A DNA stretch of 64,000 nucleotides from Beta vulgaris subsp. vulgaris (GCF_026745355.1 NC_079205.1:57971058-58035057); one strand, 5' to 3'. Positions 23,755 to 37,984 are shown, numbered from the stretch's first letter. Numbers and translations: made by a program. The notes: a model not told the origin generated them from the sequence alone.

Positions 23755-25509
23755 TTAGTTTGGAGATAAAAAATGCACCCTTGCAAGCGGGTATTCTTTT
23801 CCGGAGACCCAGACACCGGTTTGAGACCACTGCACATCCTCCCAATCAAGATTTTCTTCTAATACCTGTTGTAGCAGCCAAAAGAAAAGGAGAGCATGTA
23901 ACTGATAAGAAAGAAGTAAGAAAAGAAGGCAAGCCTTTAGCATGCACTGAACAATGAGTTCTCAAAAAAACGGGGTGTAGGCCCCTAATTTTCATGATGA
24001 AAAGTGATAACATGATACCTCTTCATGAACACTATACTTATTTGTGTTCTCAAAATTGTACCAATCAAAAATATTCTGACCCAATACCTAAACTGTACCA
24101 GAAATCAGATACCCTGACTTTGACCTATCCCATGAAATAAAAAATATGATCAAAATAATTAATCTAACATAATAAACTTAAAGAGGGAATGACCAAACCC
24201 TATACCAGATGAGACCACACCCAAATAAGATTTGATCCCAACCCTAATGATCCATTTGTCAACCCTGAATAATAGTGCAGTTATTTGTGTTTTCAAAGAT
24301 GCAACTAGAGACAGTCGTCTAATCTTTGAAGTCCTAGGCGAAACAAACAACAATCTAAGAGGAAGCAAACTCTGTGAACAGATCACGATCTGAAGGTACA
24401 CGAATAGACATATAAACAATTCTGAGACTATTTATGGAAGTTTTTGTATTTCCTGCAAGAACGAGTTGCTCTAAGCAGCAAGTGATGGGCCATTCCAGGT
24501 CACCTCAAGCATAGATCATGAAGTGAAATACACCAAAACTTGAGGTCAAGATGGAAGCTGAAAAGGAAAGAGCTTAATTTCACGCGTTCAGGCTTGGCCT
24601 GAATACAACCATGCGAAAAGGTCATCATCCAACTGAAGCAAGCATCCCATCTAAAAATTATAAGTGCTTCCCCTGTTTTCTAATAATGGCACAAGTTTTT
24701 AGGAACCCATTTGATGAGCAAAGAGATAAAGAGGTGGAAAAGGCATCTATGTCATATAGAGGTGGAAAGCCCTTTCCAAATAAACTAATGTTGAAACTAG
24801 TTACAAATAGAGGGACTGTATGATCACAAACTAGACACGCAAAAATGATATTTCTGAAATACAAGGGATAGGTACCTCGACATGTTCAACAGGCAGAGGA
24901 ATCCCAATTGTTCGCATAAACTTCTGTGGAAGGGGCTTTTTACACCTCGACCACCGGAACATGTCTACAACCATGTTATCACCTTCGGCAGTATTTCTTT
25001 CACCGTTTGCAGATTGAACATGGTTCTGGGATTTATCCGACTCCGGTTCATGTGTCTGTGAGACAGATGAGGCTTTAACAATCTTCTCGCCTGTAAAGCA
25101 GAGCTCGTACCTGCACATGGAAAACCACAACAAGTAAAGAATGCAGCAACATTGGTTATTCTTTTACTCATTGCATGACAAAAAATATTGTCAACCAAAT
25201 TATACAAACCGGCAACCGAAGAGGTAGGGCACTACGCCAGTTATGAGTTCATCAGAAGATTTAATGATGCCATGAAAATGATACAACTAAAAACCTGCGT
25301 TGACCAATAAGAATGCTCATAGAAGAACTAGTATTGACAACATATTACCTGCACAAATGAGTTTCTAAATAGAGAACTTCTCCCTTCTTCAGGCGTGCTG
25401 ATGTATACAAGGGCTTCTTCAAGCCCTTATCAGCTACAATACTAATACTATATTTGATCCTGGAAAATGAACAAAAAGGACATCATAAATGACCCTGCTG
25501 ACCAGTGAG

Positions 25510-25562
<53 letters not shown>

Positions 25563-28500
25563 CACCACTGTATTGTGAAGGTAAGATGGTTTACCAAGGT
25601 TCATTGCAGAGGTTGTATTGAATTGTGACTTCCCGTACAAACCTTTGCTGCCGCAATGCATTCTGAAATAGTAACTAATCAAAACAATAATACTCGACAA
25701 GATCAACAGATTAAGAGTTCTCAGATGTTCAGCCTATTCCTCAGACAAGAACAAAATAAGCCAGACGATCATCATATCATAATATCATGAATGAACATTT
25801 ATGCATCACATAACGGTAACATGTCAATTAGAGAAAGCAGCCAACTGATCACATTGCCATGACAAGAACGATTTCATAGTGGATCATGAACAAAGATTGG
25901 ATCAAAAGAAGTCTCATTATCTTTCTAATTCTGTAATTTATCCTATGATCACATACTACGTATATCAATTGAATAGTTGAACAGTGTGCTCAATAACCAG
26001 CCAACCAAACCTCAGCCCACTAGAAAGATTGTTCAGGTTAAGACTTGAGACCTTAAATGCCATAAATCTCATGATCAAATCCTTAGAATCCTTGTATATA
26101 TATTAAGTGGTTGGTATTCAGCAATAACCATTACAATGCTTTAATCTACATCTTTGATCTACGTTAGTGTTTTTAAGGTTTTTGACCTCATAAATAATCA
26201 TAAAAATGCAAGTAAACTATCCATAAATGTATTCTTGGGGGAAAAAGTGATAGCTAATTAGTGACTACCCACAATTTTTATACTATTTTAGATTTTATTA
26301 ATATTTCCTTTTGTTTGTTATCATGGTTGGCATCGTAGTTATAATGGATTTTTGAACCTTCCGCAGACATAAACAAATCAATTTAACATGGAACATCTAC
26401 AAAATATAATTGACTGAAACCTAAATCTATGATTGGAAATGCTTACATATGAAAAATGAGCAAATAATATAGGGTAAGAACAACAAATCTGTTTCACCAT
26501 TTATAAAAGTAGAAAACTAAGGTAAGGGACAGATATATCATTGTGCTATGAAATGACAGTAAACGATTCTAATGCTGCAAAATCAAGTTTATTTGCATTT
26601 AATAAGATTATGCATGGAGAAAACACAAATTGGAAGTTACCGAGGCTGCAGCTCTAGTTGTCATTGAGCGCTCCACAGCAACCGGAGCCAAGGTAGGCTC
26701 AATTGTAGATGTATGCGTGAGGCAAGGTTCAAGATCAATGGTTCCACCGCCTTTCTGAAATAATATACAGTAAGTATATAACCATAAAACCCATTAAAGT
26801 AAATATAACTGAGACCAAGATCTTTATTTCTTTTCTTGTTTTTTGGACACATGGAGACCAAGATCTTACCAACCACAAGCCTGAAATTTAGACCAAGGGG
26901 ATCTAATGTTTAAACTCTAAGTACAGATATTCAACTACTATAATAAATTCAATCCCTACCAATGTTCCTTCCTCCCTTGTTTCCATTGTACTATCCTAGA
27001 TTCCTAGTACCCCTACTATGGAGACCAAACTTCGTTTCTCATCAAGGAAAGAACAGGCAAGATTGCAGCATACATTCTCACTGGATATTAAACTCATATT
27101 GACAATCTTTTAGCTGATATTTCATTTAGGAAATCTTTTGATTAAGAAAGATATCAACAGAATTCATTTAGTCAAGATAATTAACTAAAATAGATGATTT
27201 TGTGAAGAGATTAATAGAATCCATTTTCTAGTTATATTTTGACTTAAATAGAAAATCTTTAGCTGGAGTTTCGTCCACAACTACAAGATATCGATTTAGA
27301 TGGAATCTAATTATCGAATAGGGAAATAAAAAATTGAATTCCTTTCAGACTAAAATTTCCAAATTAATTTTAATCCCTAATTTCCGTTTCAGAACCAAGT
27401 CTAATAATGTTAAAGATGCCTTTTTCTCTCCAAAAAAAAAAACATGTTAAAGATGCCTTTAAGTTTGCCGTGCTCCCATTCCACTTCTTAACACCACCCC
27501 CTTATACACTTTCTAAATGTGCAAAACCATGGTCAAAGTTCTTAATATGGAGGGAATTTGAAAATCCCAAACGGAAGAAACAAAGTGTAGAACTACTTGA
27601 AATTATGGGAACAGGAAATAAGAGGGATTGCAGCAAAATATCACCTTCATGATACAGCAACGTTCAACACGATAACTACAGCCAATTGCAGCTCCCCACG
27701 CACGAGATCGAACGTTGTTTCGCAAAGTAGACACATAACCTTCAGGAAATGGCAAGTTTACTTATCAAAGGACAATATAAAATACACAACTAAACAGAAT
27801 AAGAATGGCTAGTTTAAGCTGATTAGGGCCAAACTGGGAAATAGATAGCCAATGTGTTTGATATCCCATTGACAAAGCATGCAAAAACTACCAAGAAACA
27901 AACTCCTTGGGCCTAATGAATAAAACAAGCAGCAAGCAGACTTTTTCTTGCACAAAATTGACAACGCTTTTAAACCTGCATGAGCATTTATCAGAACAAC
28001 ATATCTGCAGCAATTACCAATTTTCTGATGTTCGTACTAGTTAACTACTTCATGTTCAAGATATCTACATGCCTCATCTTTGTATCAAGACCGGAGGATG
28101 TTTCTCTGTTGTCCAGAATAGAAGGTCTTTCTCTATCTTAAGAGAGAAAAAGGGATTGGTTATTCTCAATGACTAGTATCATTGGAAGGGAGGACAAAGA
28201 TTTGAGTTGAAATTGGAAGAAAAAGGCAGATATGACAGACAAGGATGCGGAGAAAGTGAAAGAAGGTATGAGACACTGTAAGTTACAACTCAAAACCCGC
28301 AGCATTATTAAACCAAGTGTATCCAGCAGGCATATGTCAGCCAAACTTCAAACTTCCAACCATGTATTCTGTGGTCAAAAACTCTGCTGCATGTCACTCT
28401 TGTTTAGTAACTGAAGTGATATTGAGAAAATATTCAATTAAAATCAACTTATGCCCATGCATGCTTGACACCTTTGCACGTGAAGCAACATTTCCCACAA

Positions 28501-31500
28501 CAAGAAGATTATAACACTACTTTTTAACAAAATTGTACAATAAAAAATAGGTGTATTCTATGACATGAATCGTCTGACTTAACACTTGATAAAAGTAAGC
28601 AGAAATTTCACAAACAACATGCTAATGAGCCTTTAGTACAAAATATACCGCACAAGTCATAACACTACTTCTGTTCGGATTTCGAGCAACACCAAGGAAA
28701 AGTAAAGAAGAACTGCAAGAAACTAGTGAAAAGTAGCATGTTTGTGAGCCAAGTTTCTCCAGCACTGATAATCTTGTACCACATAACATCATGTGTATAG
28801 AAACAACAAATTTGTACCTGTAAATGTTTGATAAGTATAATTGTGTGAAACCGGAGAAATTTACTCCATTAAAATTTGTAGTCCTTGGTTTGCAGGATTA
28901 TAGCTGGAAACTTTTAGAAATATTCAAAAATGAGATACTCTCTTCATCCCTTTATTTTGTTCATAGTTTCCTTTTTGGACAATCCCATAAATATTCCCAA
29001 CTTCTAACTTGAAATAAAGACAATTTAGTTAATACTTTTACTCTTCATCACATCAACTTTTTTGCTCTCTCCACCCAAACACTTTCTCCCTATATCTACT
29101 CCCAAAGAGTTTGAATCTACTATTATTACTACTCTTGACTTCCGTGCCAAACCCACATGTGAGCAAATTAAGGGTTAGAAGATATTAGAGATGTTTAGAG
29201 ACTTAGATGATTGCCCTTAGAAGTGAAGGTAAATTACAAAAGCATCAAGATAACTGATCTCAATAGTTCTCCAGTGATCTAACCTTTCCTAGTTCTACCT
29301 CCAAATAGTAAAGGAACCTACAAGTAAAGAAGGCAATATATATTCAATTTCAGCACAAGCATGATGAACCTTTAGTTCCAAAGCATTTTTTAGGTAGAAA
29401 TTAATCACATACATTTATGCAACTAATCTACATCAGTCTGGTGGAAAGTGAAACTCTAATGAAACTATAAAGCGAGGGCATAGCTCTCCTCAATCCCAAG
29501 TCAAAGGTCTGACCTGATTTACACCACCACACATGTATTTCAACCAATAATTATCCCATACAGAATGTTAAGCATACATTTCGCAAATTAAATAACCAGG
29601 TGAAGCCACCAGACATATATGGAAGACAATTTCCAACAAAGTATAATTCTGGTCCTTCGCAAAATGGCAATATGAGAATATTTTTAAATATGTGAAATAT
29701 AGAATTACAAGTTTAAGTGTCTCTTGACTTACTATCTTGTGGAGGTAGAACCCGTACAGTTGCACGTAACTCTTGAATAGCTGCTGGAGGGGGAGATGCT
29801 GTGGGCCGACAATAACCTGTGTGCATGAGAACTAGAAGGCAATGTTTCCATGTTACATGTCTACTTAAAATGTAGAAACATCTTGAAGCTTCATTAATAT
29901 TAATAAAGCACATACCGGCAACAAGATCTGAGTCATCAGTATATATATCTGTTCCCCAAAGCTGTCCACCCCTTACCTGTTCAAAAGCATGTTTATGAGC
30001 ACATATCGCTAGAAAAAGAAATTTTGGGTTCCCAGCATAACATATTCTCAAAAAATAAAGAGAATACTATAGTTTACAAACAATAATAAGTTAGTAGGCA
30101 CCTTTCCAATTTGATAAAGGATATTTATGTTAAGGGCAATTAAGCAAATCATTCGACAGCTTGAACGAATCCAGAGAAATATGTTATCATCGAGAGCATT
30201 ACTAACCAAATATGCCAGCTGATATTTCCATACTATGACACACTGATCAGCAAGGATATTTGGTTAGTAATGCTCATTCAAAATAACATACTATGACACA
30301 CTTATCTGCCCATTCAAAATTTACATACTCAATTAACAATCAGAAAAATAAGTTTAGGAATTACAAGAAAGCATTATGTTCCAAATGCAGCAAGATAGGA
30401 TCATTATATAAATCAGATAGTAATTAGTTCATTCCTAATATTTCCATCACAAAAGCCAGTAAGATTTAACTCATTAATCCAGATATTAAAATGAAGAGCG
30501 AACACTAGATCCTTGTAAATACTTAAGTAAACAAAAATTCGGCACAAACTTACTTGACGGTTTGTTGCAGTGACATGTTCAGCAGGAAGCCTGATTTCCA
30601 GAGTAGGGCCATTACATAAATTATCGCTATTTTTATCAGCCTGAGATGATTCATATTCTTTCCACAATTTTGTCAATTCTTGCATGCATTCACCAACTCT
30701 GTAAATAGTTGAGACCTCGGGTTTACCTGCGAGAGAAAGTTCAGAGGCTATATGGGAATGAAGATCAAAGGCAACATAATTTTATAAATCCAAACATGAT
30801 AATCTTGAACCAAAAAAAAATACATCATCTGTGTCAGGCAATGTGATATAATGGACACAGAATAAAGACTAATGTTTAAGTGTTCAGTGGATATTGGCCA
30901 AACGAATTGAAAAGATGTCAAGCAATATTTATGCTGTTAGAACCAAGAAGAGACTGCCTGCAACTATGCTAGTACTATTTCTCAAATTTTACCTTTCCAG
31001 TAGTTCTATTTTGGGGGAAAAAAGTTCACATATTTTACATTACAGCTATGTCATTAAGGAAACTCAATCAGACCATAAGAAGACAACATATAGGCGATAT
31101 TGCCCAAAAGGCCAAAAGTTAATCGCTTTCTATGCCACCATAGACTCATCACATTAAAATTTTCTATGTAACAAATCAGCAGCAAATGTAATGATGACAG
31201 ATTGACACTGATGAACAAGTACATCCCTAATCCCTTGGCTATGATGAGATGTCCTAGGAAGACCCAAATTGCATGAATTATAAGTATGTCCAATTTGTAA
31301 AAACACCTATCATAAGCTAACCAGAGAGATCCCACCAACAGCAGGAATGCAAATTTCAGTCAACATTTGCACATAAATATTAGCCACTCAAAGGCAAAAA
31401 AAAGGGGGAAAGAGGGCACCAAGAAACAGCATGGCATGGCATATGCTAAAGTGACTGGCAGAGAAAAGAGGCTCTCATCATCCAAATTTAACAGCAACAA

Positions 31501-33125
31501 ATTAGCATACCTTGAGACCTGCAGAGAAAGCATAGGAGGGTCAGCATTATTGTAAGACCACTAAGTCAAGTTGGCCTGACATCACAATATAATCGCACCA
31601 AATTTATAAATTTGATCAATCATACTACATTTTTATACCAGATCAATCATACTAAAGTACTAAACTAGTAAACTACCAAAAAAAAACTAAAAACAACAAC
31701 CCTTAAGTCACATTTCACAAAACCAATCGCACAGCATCTATATCAAGCATAACACCAGTAGAGCAATTGAAACCTATACTAACAAGCTAAGAGATAAATG
31801 CATACACAAATAAAGGACAGGACTTACCCTTCTCCATCTTGACCACGAGACTTTAAGTGTCCATCACGATTAGCAACTTGGGGGCTTCCTCTCGGACGAA
31901 GCATCCTCTTCCGCTGCTGCACCCCGTAACTAAAGGCATCTCTTTCCCTGTCCATAGCACCATCAACATCAGCACCTCCTTCAACCAGCTCTTTATCGTT
32001 GCCCCTACTTCGCTTCTCAGGCCTTTCTCCTTCTAAGTCACCATCTCTCTCTTTCCTCCTCTCTTTAGCTTCTCTTTCCATGTTTCTCCAAGATTCAGTT
32101 GGTTTCTTCTGTTCCAAAGCAAAATTTTCTGGTACAGATGGTTTATCTACTATCTCTTTCTCATTTTGATGAGCCTCTTTCTCCCCACCAATCCGACCTT
32201 CCCTGTCAACATGATCTTTTTCTCTTTCTTTGGGTCTTTCCTTCTCTTTCAGGGTATCTTTTCTCTCCTTCCCCCACTGCTCAGATTCTCTCTCTTCTCT
32301 TATTACTTCCTTGAAATCATTATTACTACTACCACCAACTTGTGGATTACTCTTATGATCATTCCTGTCCTTGTCACTATCTGGCCAATCGTGGTGCTTC
32401 CCTTCTTTCCGCTTCCTCTCCTTGTCCTTGTACTTCTCGTCACTTTTAAGATCAACTCTATTCTCTCCTACAGCCTCATTCGTTTCTGTGCGAAGGAAAG
32501 GCACAGAAACATCCCTTGTAGAGTCATATTTGGGACGCATTTGAGAAGCATTCATCCAAAAGCTAGTCATTCCACCACCACCTGGAACATCAGGATGTTT
32601 TTTCCCTCTATGTTGCTCTTTCCAATTGGGATGACTCCCTGCCACTCCATAAACATCCTTTTCCACTTTTACTTCACTCTTCGAATCATTACGACCCTCT
32701 CTTTCATATTTCCCTTCTTTACTCTCATCCAACCTACTCTCCTTTTCAGCCTTGACTACATGATGATGCACCTCTCTCTGATCAACTTTCATATCTCTAT
32801 TACTCTCCACACCCTTGTTTTCTCTAATATCCTTGGGATCCCTTGATTCTGTCCTAACTTCAGGACCCACAACAGGATGGCTAACCTGTGGCGAATCAGT
32901 CATAGAAGACGCCATTTTATACATCGAATGCAAAGGGGATCTTCTTTCCCCATCACGGGACTCCGGACGGGGTATCAACCCAGGTCTAGACTCTTGAACT
33001 GTCCCAAAACTAACCCTTGGAAAGCCAGTATTCTCCTCCTCCTCACCCCCAAAGCCCGGGCGCATCGAGGAAGACGACGAATGAACACCTTCCTCGTGTC
33101 CCCCCCTTTTTGGAGCAGCACTCAT
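23755..33125 (-). CDS. HDC1: HDC1/RXT3-like histone deacetylase complex subunit
   Basis: HDC1 is the plant homologue of yeast Rxt3, a scaffold of Rpd3/HDA6/HDA19-type histone deacetylase complexes in the nucleus. I read eleven coding exons from high to low coordinates: 33125-31828, 31518-31511, 30726-30554, 29976-29916, 29831-29733, 27739-27645, 26754-26641, 25662-25595, 25459-25349, 25110-24876 and 23865-23755. They total 2373 nt, so 790 aa, and every phase closes. Exon 1 encodes a charged, low-complexity N-terminus (Lys/Glu/Arg/Asp-rich). The conserved part starts with KPEVSTIYRVGECMQELTKLW, then RGGQLWGTDIYTDDSDLVA, the RXT3 core GYCRPTASPPPAAIQELRAT and NNVRSRAWGAAIGCSYRVE, then RQQRFVREVTIQYNLCNEPW, and ends LDWEDVQWSQTGVWVSGKEY. 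I chose the ATG of MSAAPKRGGHEEG because the family begins this way; an in-frame ATG lies 33 nt upstream. Looks intact. Confidence 0.88.
25511..25560. repeat. (AC)n microsatellite in HDC1 intron
   Basis: About 24 AC dinucleotides in the intron between the exons 25595-25662 and 25349-25459. It is a likely length-polymorphic marker and lies about 35 bp from a splice donor. Confidence 0.95.
31511..31518 (-). other. 8-nt microexon of HDC1
   Basis: On the minus strand a pyrimidine-rich TTTCTCTGCAG acceptor is followed by GTCTCAAG and a GTATGC donor. Exon 1 ends with two bases of a codon (…GAA GG) and exon 3 must be entered with one base already used (G|GT AAA). Joining them directly gives a stop, while including these 8 nt restores the frame as G-S-Q-G-K-P-E-V. 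The total coding length is divisible by three only with it. Confidence 0.8.
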
Positions 33126-33485
33126 CTGCTTATTCAACCCCTCCAATTCTCCCCTCACTCACTCAGCTTTCACCAACACGAAAATTCCCCAATTAAATGA
33201 CAATAAAAATTCCAACTTAACCAATCTTCAAAAAAAAATTCCAACTTTACCAATAAAAATTCTAACACACGCCTGAAATTAAATCCAACAACAGCATATC
33301 TCAATCAAATAACCAAAAATGAAGCGAAGTTTCAAAATTAAGGTAAAAGTTGCGGAAAAAGCCTAATTAAATGTAAATTGAATCATTTAATGAAACTGTA
33401 AATGTTAACATAATACAATGAATCGATGAACTAAACAGAATGCTAAAAGGATGAGCAATTCATATATGAAATGAGTAGAAATTAC

Positions 33486-33595
33486 CTGTTAAGCAGAAAC
33501 CCTAGATTTGATTAATACCGAATGAATTGTTTGCTGAAAGTTTTGAGAAGTTGAGCTTTCGCTTGTTTCTCTTTCTCTTACTACGACGTAATTTA
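33486..33595 (-). other. Probable 5' leader exon of HDC1
   Basis: Leader-like sequence ends in a donor AACAG|GTAATT at 33486/33485 on the minus strand. The TSS is probably near 33590, just downstream of the TATA-like site. The acceptor before the ATG is not determined. Confidence 0.45.
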
Positions 33596-33611
33596 GGGAG
33601 CATATATGATG

Positions 33612-33619
33612 TATTTATA
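33612..33619 (-). promoter_or_regulatory. Candidate TATA box of HDC1
   Basis: TATAAATA on the minus strand, about 25-30 nt upstream of the CT-rich start of the predicted leader. Confidence 0.4.
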
Positions 33620-33800
33620 ATTTGTTAAAAGATAATATTGGGTAGTTATAAGGTATTTTAAGATGGAATATAAAGGTTAGGAATTCAATGGTATTGGTAG
33701 GATGAAGTGCTATGTTGTTTACTTCATGGTAAGTTTCAAATTTTAACACAAAAAGTTTGTTGTTCCACTAGTTTAATTGAAAATTCTTTTTTCTCTTTTA

Positions 33801-34059
33801 CTCCCTCCGTTTAGTTTTAATCTACAACCTTACACTTTTTACGCATGTCAATGTAAAAATTTTGAGGATATATATCTTTAGTTTTGTATTTGTAAAAATT
33901 TTAAAAAAATACATCAATAAAATACATGTTATGATGAATCTAACAAGATCTCACATGACTATATCTTCATCCGCGTATAAATCACAAATGATGGTCAAAG
34001 TGAAATTTGTGAATAATGTAAAATGTCAAAGTGTGTAGATTAAAATGAAATGGAGGGAG
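33801..34059. mobile_element. Stowaway MITE with TA duplication
   Basis: The 259-bp element starts CTCCCTCCGTTT and ends with the inverse, GGAGGGAG, and has matching subterminal TTTTAATCTAC/GTAGATTAAAA stretches. It is flanked by TA on both sides (33799-33800 and 34060-34061), the Tc1/mariner target duplication. Non-coding. Confidence 0.9.
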
Positions 34060-34991
34060 TAATACTTTGTCCAAATTATTAAAGAATAAAGAAAATAAAC
34101 TAATTGAAAACTTAATTGAGAGGTCCAACATAAAACGAAATAAAATTTACCAGTATAACTTGGAAGAAAAAAATATAATAAGGATATAACCAAGAATGCA
34201 CGGAAATACATGTGTAAAAAAAAAAAGCCCCTAAAAATGTATTTTTTAACCCATTGTGTATGATTTAAAGATTTTTTTTCTCGTGTTAGATTTCATCTAG
34301 ATCCTTAAATCTCAATCTTAACACTTAACCCATGCTTTACAATTTATGTGGTTGTATTTTATGTTTGAACTTATAACTCCTCTATTTTTTCAGATGTTCC
34401 ATACAATTTTTTAAAATAGGGAAAATATATGATGGGCCATGGCTCCATCTTTTTTTTTCATAATAAAATTTGGGAACATTTCACAATCTTTTTATAGAAA
34501 ATATTGACACTATAAGTCCTAACTATTATCAGTCTACTTTAAAAGGTCGTCTTAACTTTTGATTATCTCTAAACAATCCCACATTTAGGAGTTATCCTTC
34601 AACTCAAGACTTGCTCAATCGGTTACCAATGATGCATTAAACTCTTTATTGGCTTTAATTAATTAATAAAGGATTATTCGATGAGTTTCATGTGCTTTAT
34701 TTAATTGATTTAGCAAGTTAATTAAGTTGAAGGATAGTTTTGGAAATAGAACCCTACAAGCTAGATTGCTAAAGACAATTGAGAGTTGAGAGTTGAGAGT
34801 TGAGACCTTTGAAAGGAAATTGGCCATATTTAGAACAAATAGTGTCGATTTTTTCTTTAAAGTTATACGACATCTACAACAGATTCAAAGCTAACAGATA
34901 CATAACAAGTTTGATCAAATAAAATTCTAAACTATCAAAATCACAAAAGTTGTATATAAGATCCAATGCTATGTCACATTGTTGTTCAATA

Positions 34992-35249
34992 CTTCCCCCG
35001 TTTAGAAATAGTTGCATCTTTCTAACTTTCATGCATGCCAATATATGATTTCAACCATTATTATTTTTAGTTATCAATAAGTAAAAATTAGAAAAAGTCT
35101 ATTTTAAAAAAATTTACATCGAGAGAAATCTAACAAGATCCCACATGACTATGTTTTTTCTAAAATATATATCACCAAAGACAATCTAAGTGTAAGATGT
35201 GAATAGTGAACAAAATAGAAATAGTGCAACTATTTCTAAACGGTGGAAG
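34992..35249. mobile_element. Stowaway-like MITE with TA duplication
   Basis: The left end CTTCCCCCGTTTAGAAATAG and right end CTATTTCTAAACGGTGGAAG are inverted copies, flanked by TA on both sides. It is 258 bp and non-coding. It lies about 930 bp from the preceding Stowaway and is more diverged. Confidence 0.85.
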
Positions 35250-36198
35250 TATAACCTTCCACAAGGGGTGCCTTTTCATATATTCTAGTTTTCAAATTGA
35301 TTGAAAATGTAGAATTGACTAATTATTTGTCATGACAACACACAAATCTTCGTCAATGAATCAAAATTTCTAGGAAAATTGAAAACATAGCCTCAAACTA
35401 TCACAAAGAGAGAGAATCCAATATATGGGTAGATAAAACTTAATAAATGAGTAGATAAAACCCAATAAATGAGTAAAAAGAACTCAATACTTGGGTAGTA
35501 TAACTCTCCAATATGCTAGAGAGAATGAAGATTTTATTATTACATGAACTAGAAAAAACAAGAAATATATAAGGTTACTGTCTATCAAAAGGTTGTTGGT
35601 ATCCCCTAAACCGACAAAGAAAATTAGGGTTTATTTTGAGAGATAAAGAGAGAAAAAGGGAAAGAGAAAGGAAGGAAAACTAAAAAAGTTAGAAAGTATT
35701 TCTTTCGTTTCAAAAGACTTGCAACATTCTGACCTTGCATTATTTAGTGTCTTTAACCACATCCTTTTTACTGATTTATAAGAACAAAGGTTGTTGTGTA
35801 ACAACTTTTTAATCTATTTCATTGTATATTTTAACAATTCCACTTTTTAGAATTTGACTAATTAATATAATTCTAATGGTAAGTTGTGAGTTGGCTAGTG
35901 GGCGTGAAAGTTAATTTTTTGCAAGTATTTTGAAAAAGATGAATTGAAGTATATAGTAAAAAAAAATTAAATTGTAATACCAGCATGAAAATTGTCATAT
36001 GATATTTCATTAGAGTGGTGTTGATATATATGTATATTAATTCAAAACATATTTTTTTTTATCATATGTACTCTTGTGTTGTAATCAAAGACATTTGTAG
36101 TAAAAAATGTACATTGAAGACCATAAAAGTCTAAGTGGGTAAATTAGATGATGAAGAAGGGAGTAGTTAAAAGTACGTGCAATATAAATGCACAATTT

Positions 36199-36987
36199 AT
36201 ACAAATATATTAAAAGCCGTTCTTATCAAAGGAACTGTGCCACGTGGCGCTGTTATCAAGTTTCTAATACACATGTTTATGATCTCATTAAAAAATTATT
36301 AACAATGAGTAGCTAATAAGAATCGAGCACATGAGTACATGACATTTGAAATGAAATGTGAAATGTGAAAGTCAAACCACTTATCCACTACAATATCAAT
36401 GTTTAATGTTTTAAAGTAAAATATAATTAAAAAGTCTTATAATTATATGTAAATATAAAGATATAGACAAGCTTTTTAATCACTAACACTTTTATTAAAG
36501 TAATAACATTATCTCACCCAATTCCGTTGACATTGTTATTTTGTCCCTGATTATTTGAAAGTTTATTGTCAAAACAACTTATCATGCCATGACATTCATT
36601 TTTCAATTCCGCACTAGAAAGAAAATTACGAAAAGGTGATAAAATGTATTATGAAATCTATGAATAATAATATACATAACTGATATTTGTATCTGCTCGT
36701 CGTATTGACTGGGCCAAAAATACTAGTCTATATAAATATACTAAAAGACGTTCCTAAACAAGGAACTGTACCACGTGGCGCTCTCCTTAGGAGTATTTTA
36801 CTTCATGTAATCCATGTACACTGAAAAACATTAGAAATTGCATAGTATAGGATTTAATCCCGTGACCCCGAGTTCATAAACTAAAGTCTTAACCACTAAA
36901 CCAAGTGGTATTTATTATTTTAAAGTACAATATTAATAAATGAAGATTTTTCTTATCCATAACATAATCCGCGCCTAATAACTAGTT
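36199..36987 (+). mobile_element. Helitron-like termini, head-to-tail pair
   Basis: Two copies of a ~50-bp sequence (36199-36251 and 36727-36782) share TATATTAAAAG/TATACTAAAAG, CGTTC, AAGGAACTGT and CCACGTGGCGCT. The second begins TCTATATAAATATAC and is preceded by ACTAG|T. A further ACTAG|T lies at about 36981-36986. TC starts and CTAG|T ends are Helitron features, so these may be two short non-autonomous Helitrons in tandem. No Rep/helicase is present and the hairpins are not clear. Confidence 0.45.
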
Positions 36988-37371
36988 TTGTATGATATTG
37001 TGTGCTAGAAGTATTATATTTCATTATATATGTTACCAATGCACAATATATGATATGGTGTGTTAGAAGTATCAAATTCATGACTTTAACCTTAAATGCT
37101 TACAATTATTATATAATTAAAACTTAGCAAATTTGTTACTTCCTTAATTTGTTTTTAATCGATGAATTATATTAACTGGGCACACTTGCACAACTCTGAA
37201 TATTAATATCATCGAGTATATGTTACTAAAAATTATGAACAATTTGGATAATGATATTTAACACAATAGTAAGTAAATATGGTCAAAGTTAAATTCTAAA
37301 TAGTGTAAAAAGTCAATATGATACATTTATTAAACAGAAGAACATATGATTTTATCCATCCTTTTCCTGAT

Positions 37372-37410
37372 ACTAGTTGTTGCACTGCGCGCCTAGACAC
37401 GCGACACTCC
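37372..37410 (-). mobile_element. Possible Helitron 3' terminus
   Basis: On the minus strand GTCTAGGCGCGCAGTGCAAC is followed by AACTAGT, resembling a GC-rich subterminal hairpin plus CTAG|T Helitron end. No matching 5' end was found close by. Confidence 0.3.
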
Positions 37411-37984
37411 ATAATGTTGTATTTGTGATATTCCAATTACTATAGGTTTACTTAGTAAGATGAATTTGAAGTTACCGCTTCGAAACAATTGTTGCTTGCA
37501 CTTCTTATTTGGGGTATATGGGGCAAAACAATAAATAAAGGTGTGCATACACAATTTATGCATACTCTCATACTATGGGGTAGACAATATACATTCCACT
37601 AGTTGTTTGAAGTGCAATTTTAAGCTAACTTGTTCAGAATTTCTTGAATGTAAACCGTTATACTATAACTTATAGTGTACCAACTCACAAATCGCCTTTT
37701 TTTTTTATAAAAAAAATCAAAGAATATGAAATAGATGACAAAATAACATCAGATTCATGTCATTATTTGTTAGAGTCTATGTCATTATGTGTCATTAAAC
37801 ATGTATGAGGTTTGTTACAAAATAAGTTATGGTGTAATTAACATGTTCTACTCAAAACGCACTCAACCACATATATACTCATACCAAAATAAATTAATTT
37901 TTTAAGTTAACCTATAGATCACTACAATAGGTGCATGTTACACAATCATATTGCATTGCCACAATATATCTAATACATCTTGAT

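Noticed and set aside
32166..32846. 226-aa plus-strand ORF opposite HDC1 exon 1
   Set aside because: It is a hydrophobic shadow of the Lys/Glu-rich coding exon on the other strand.
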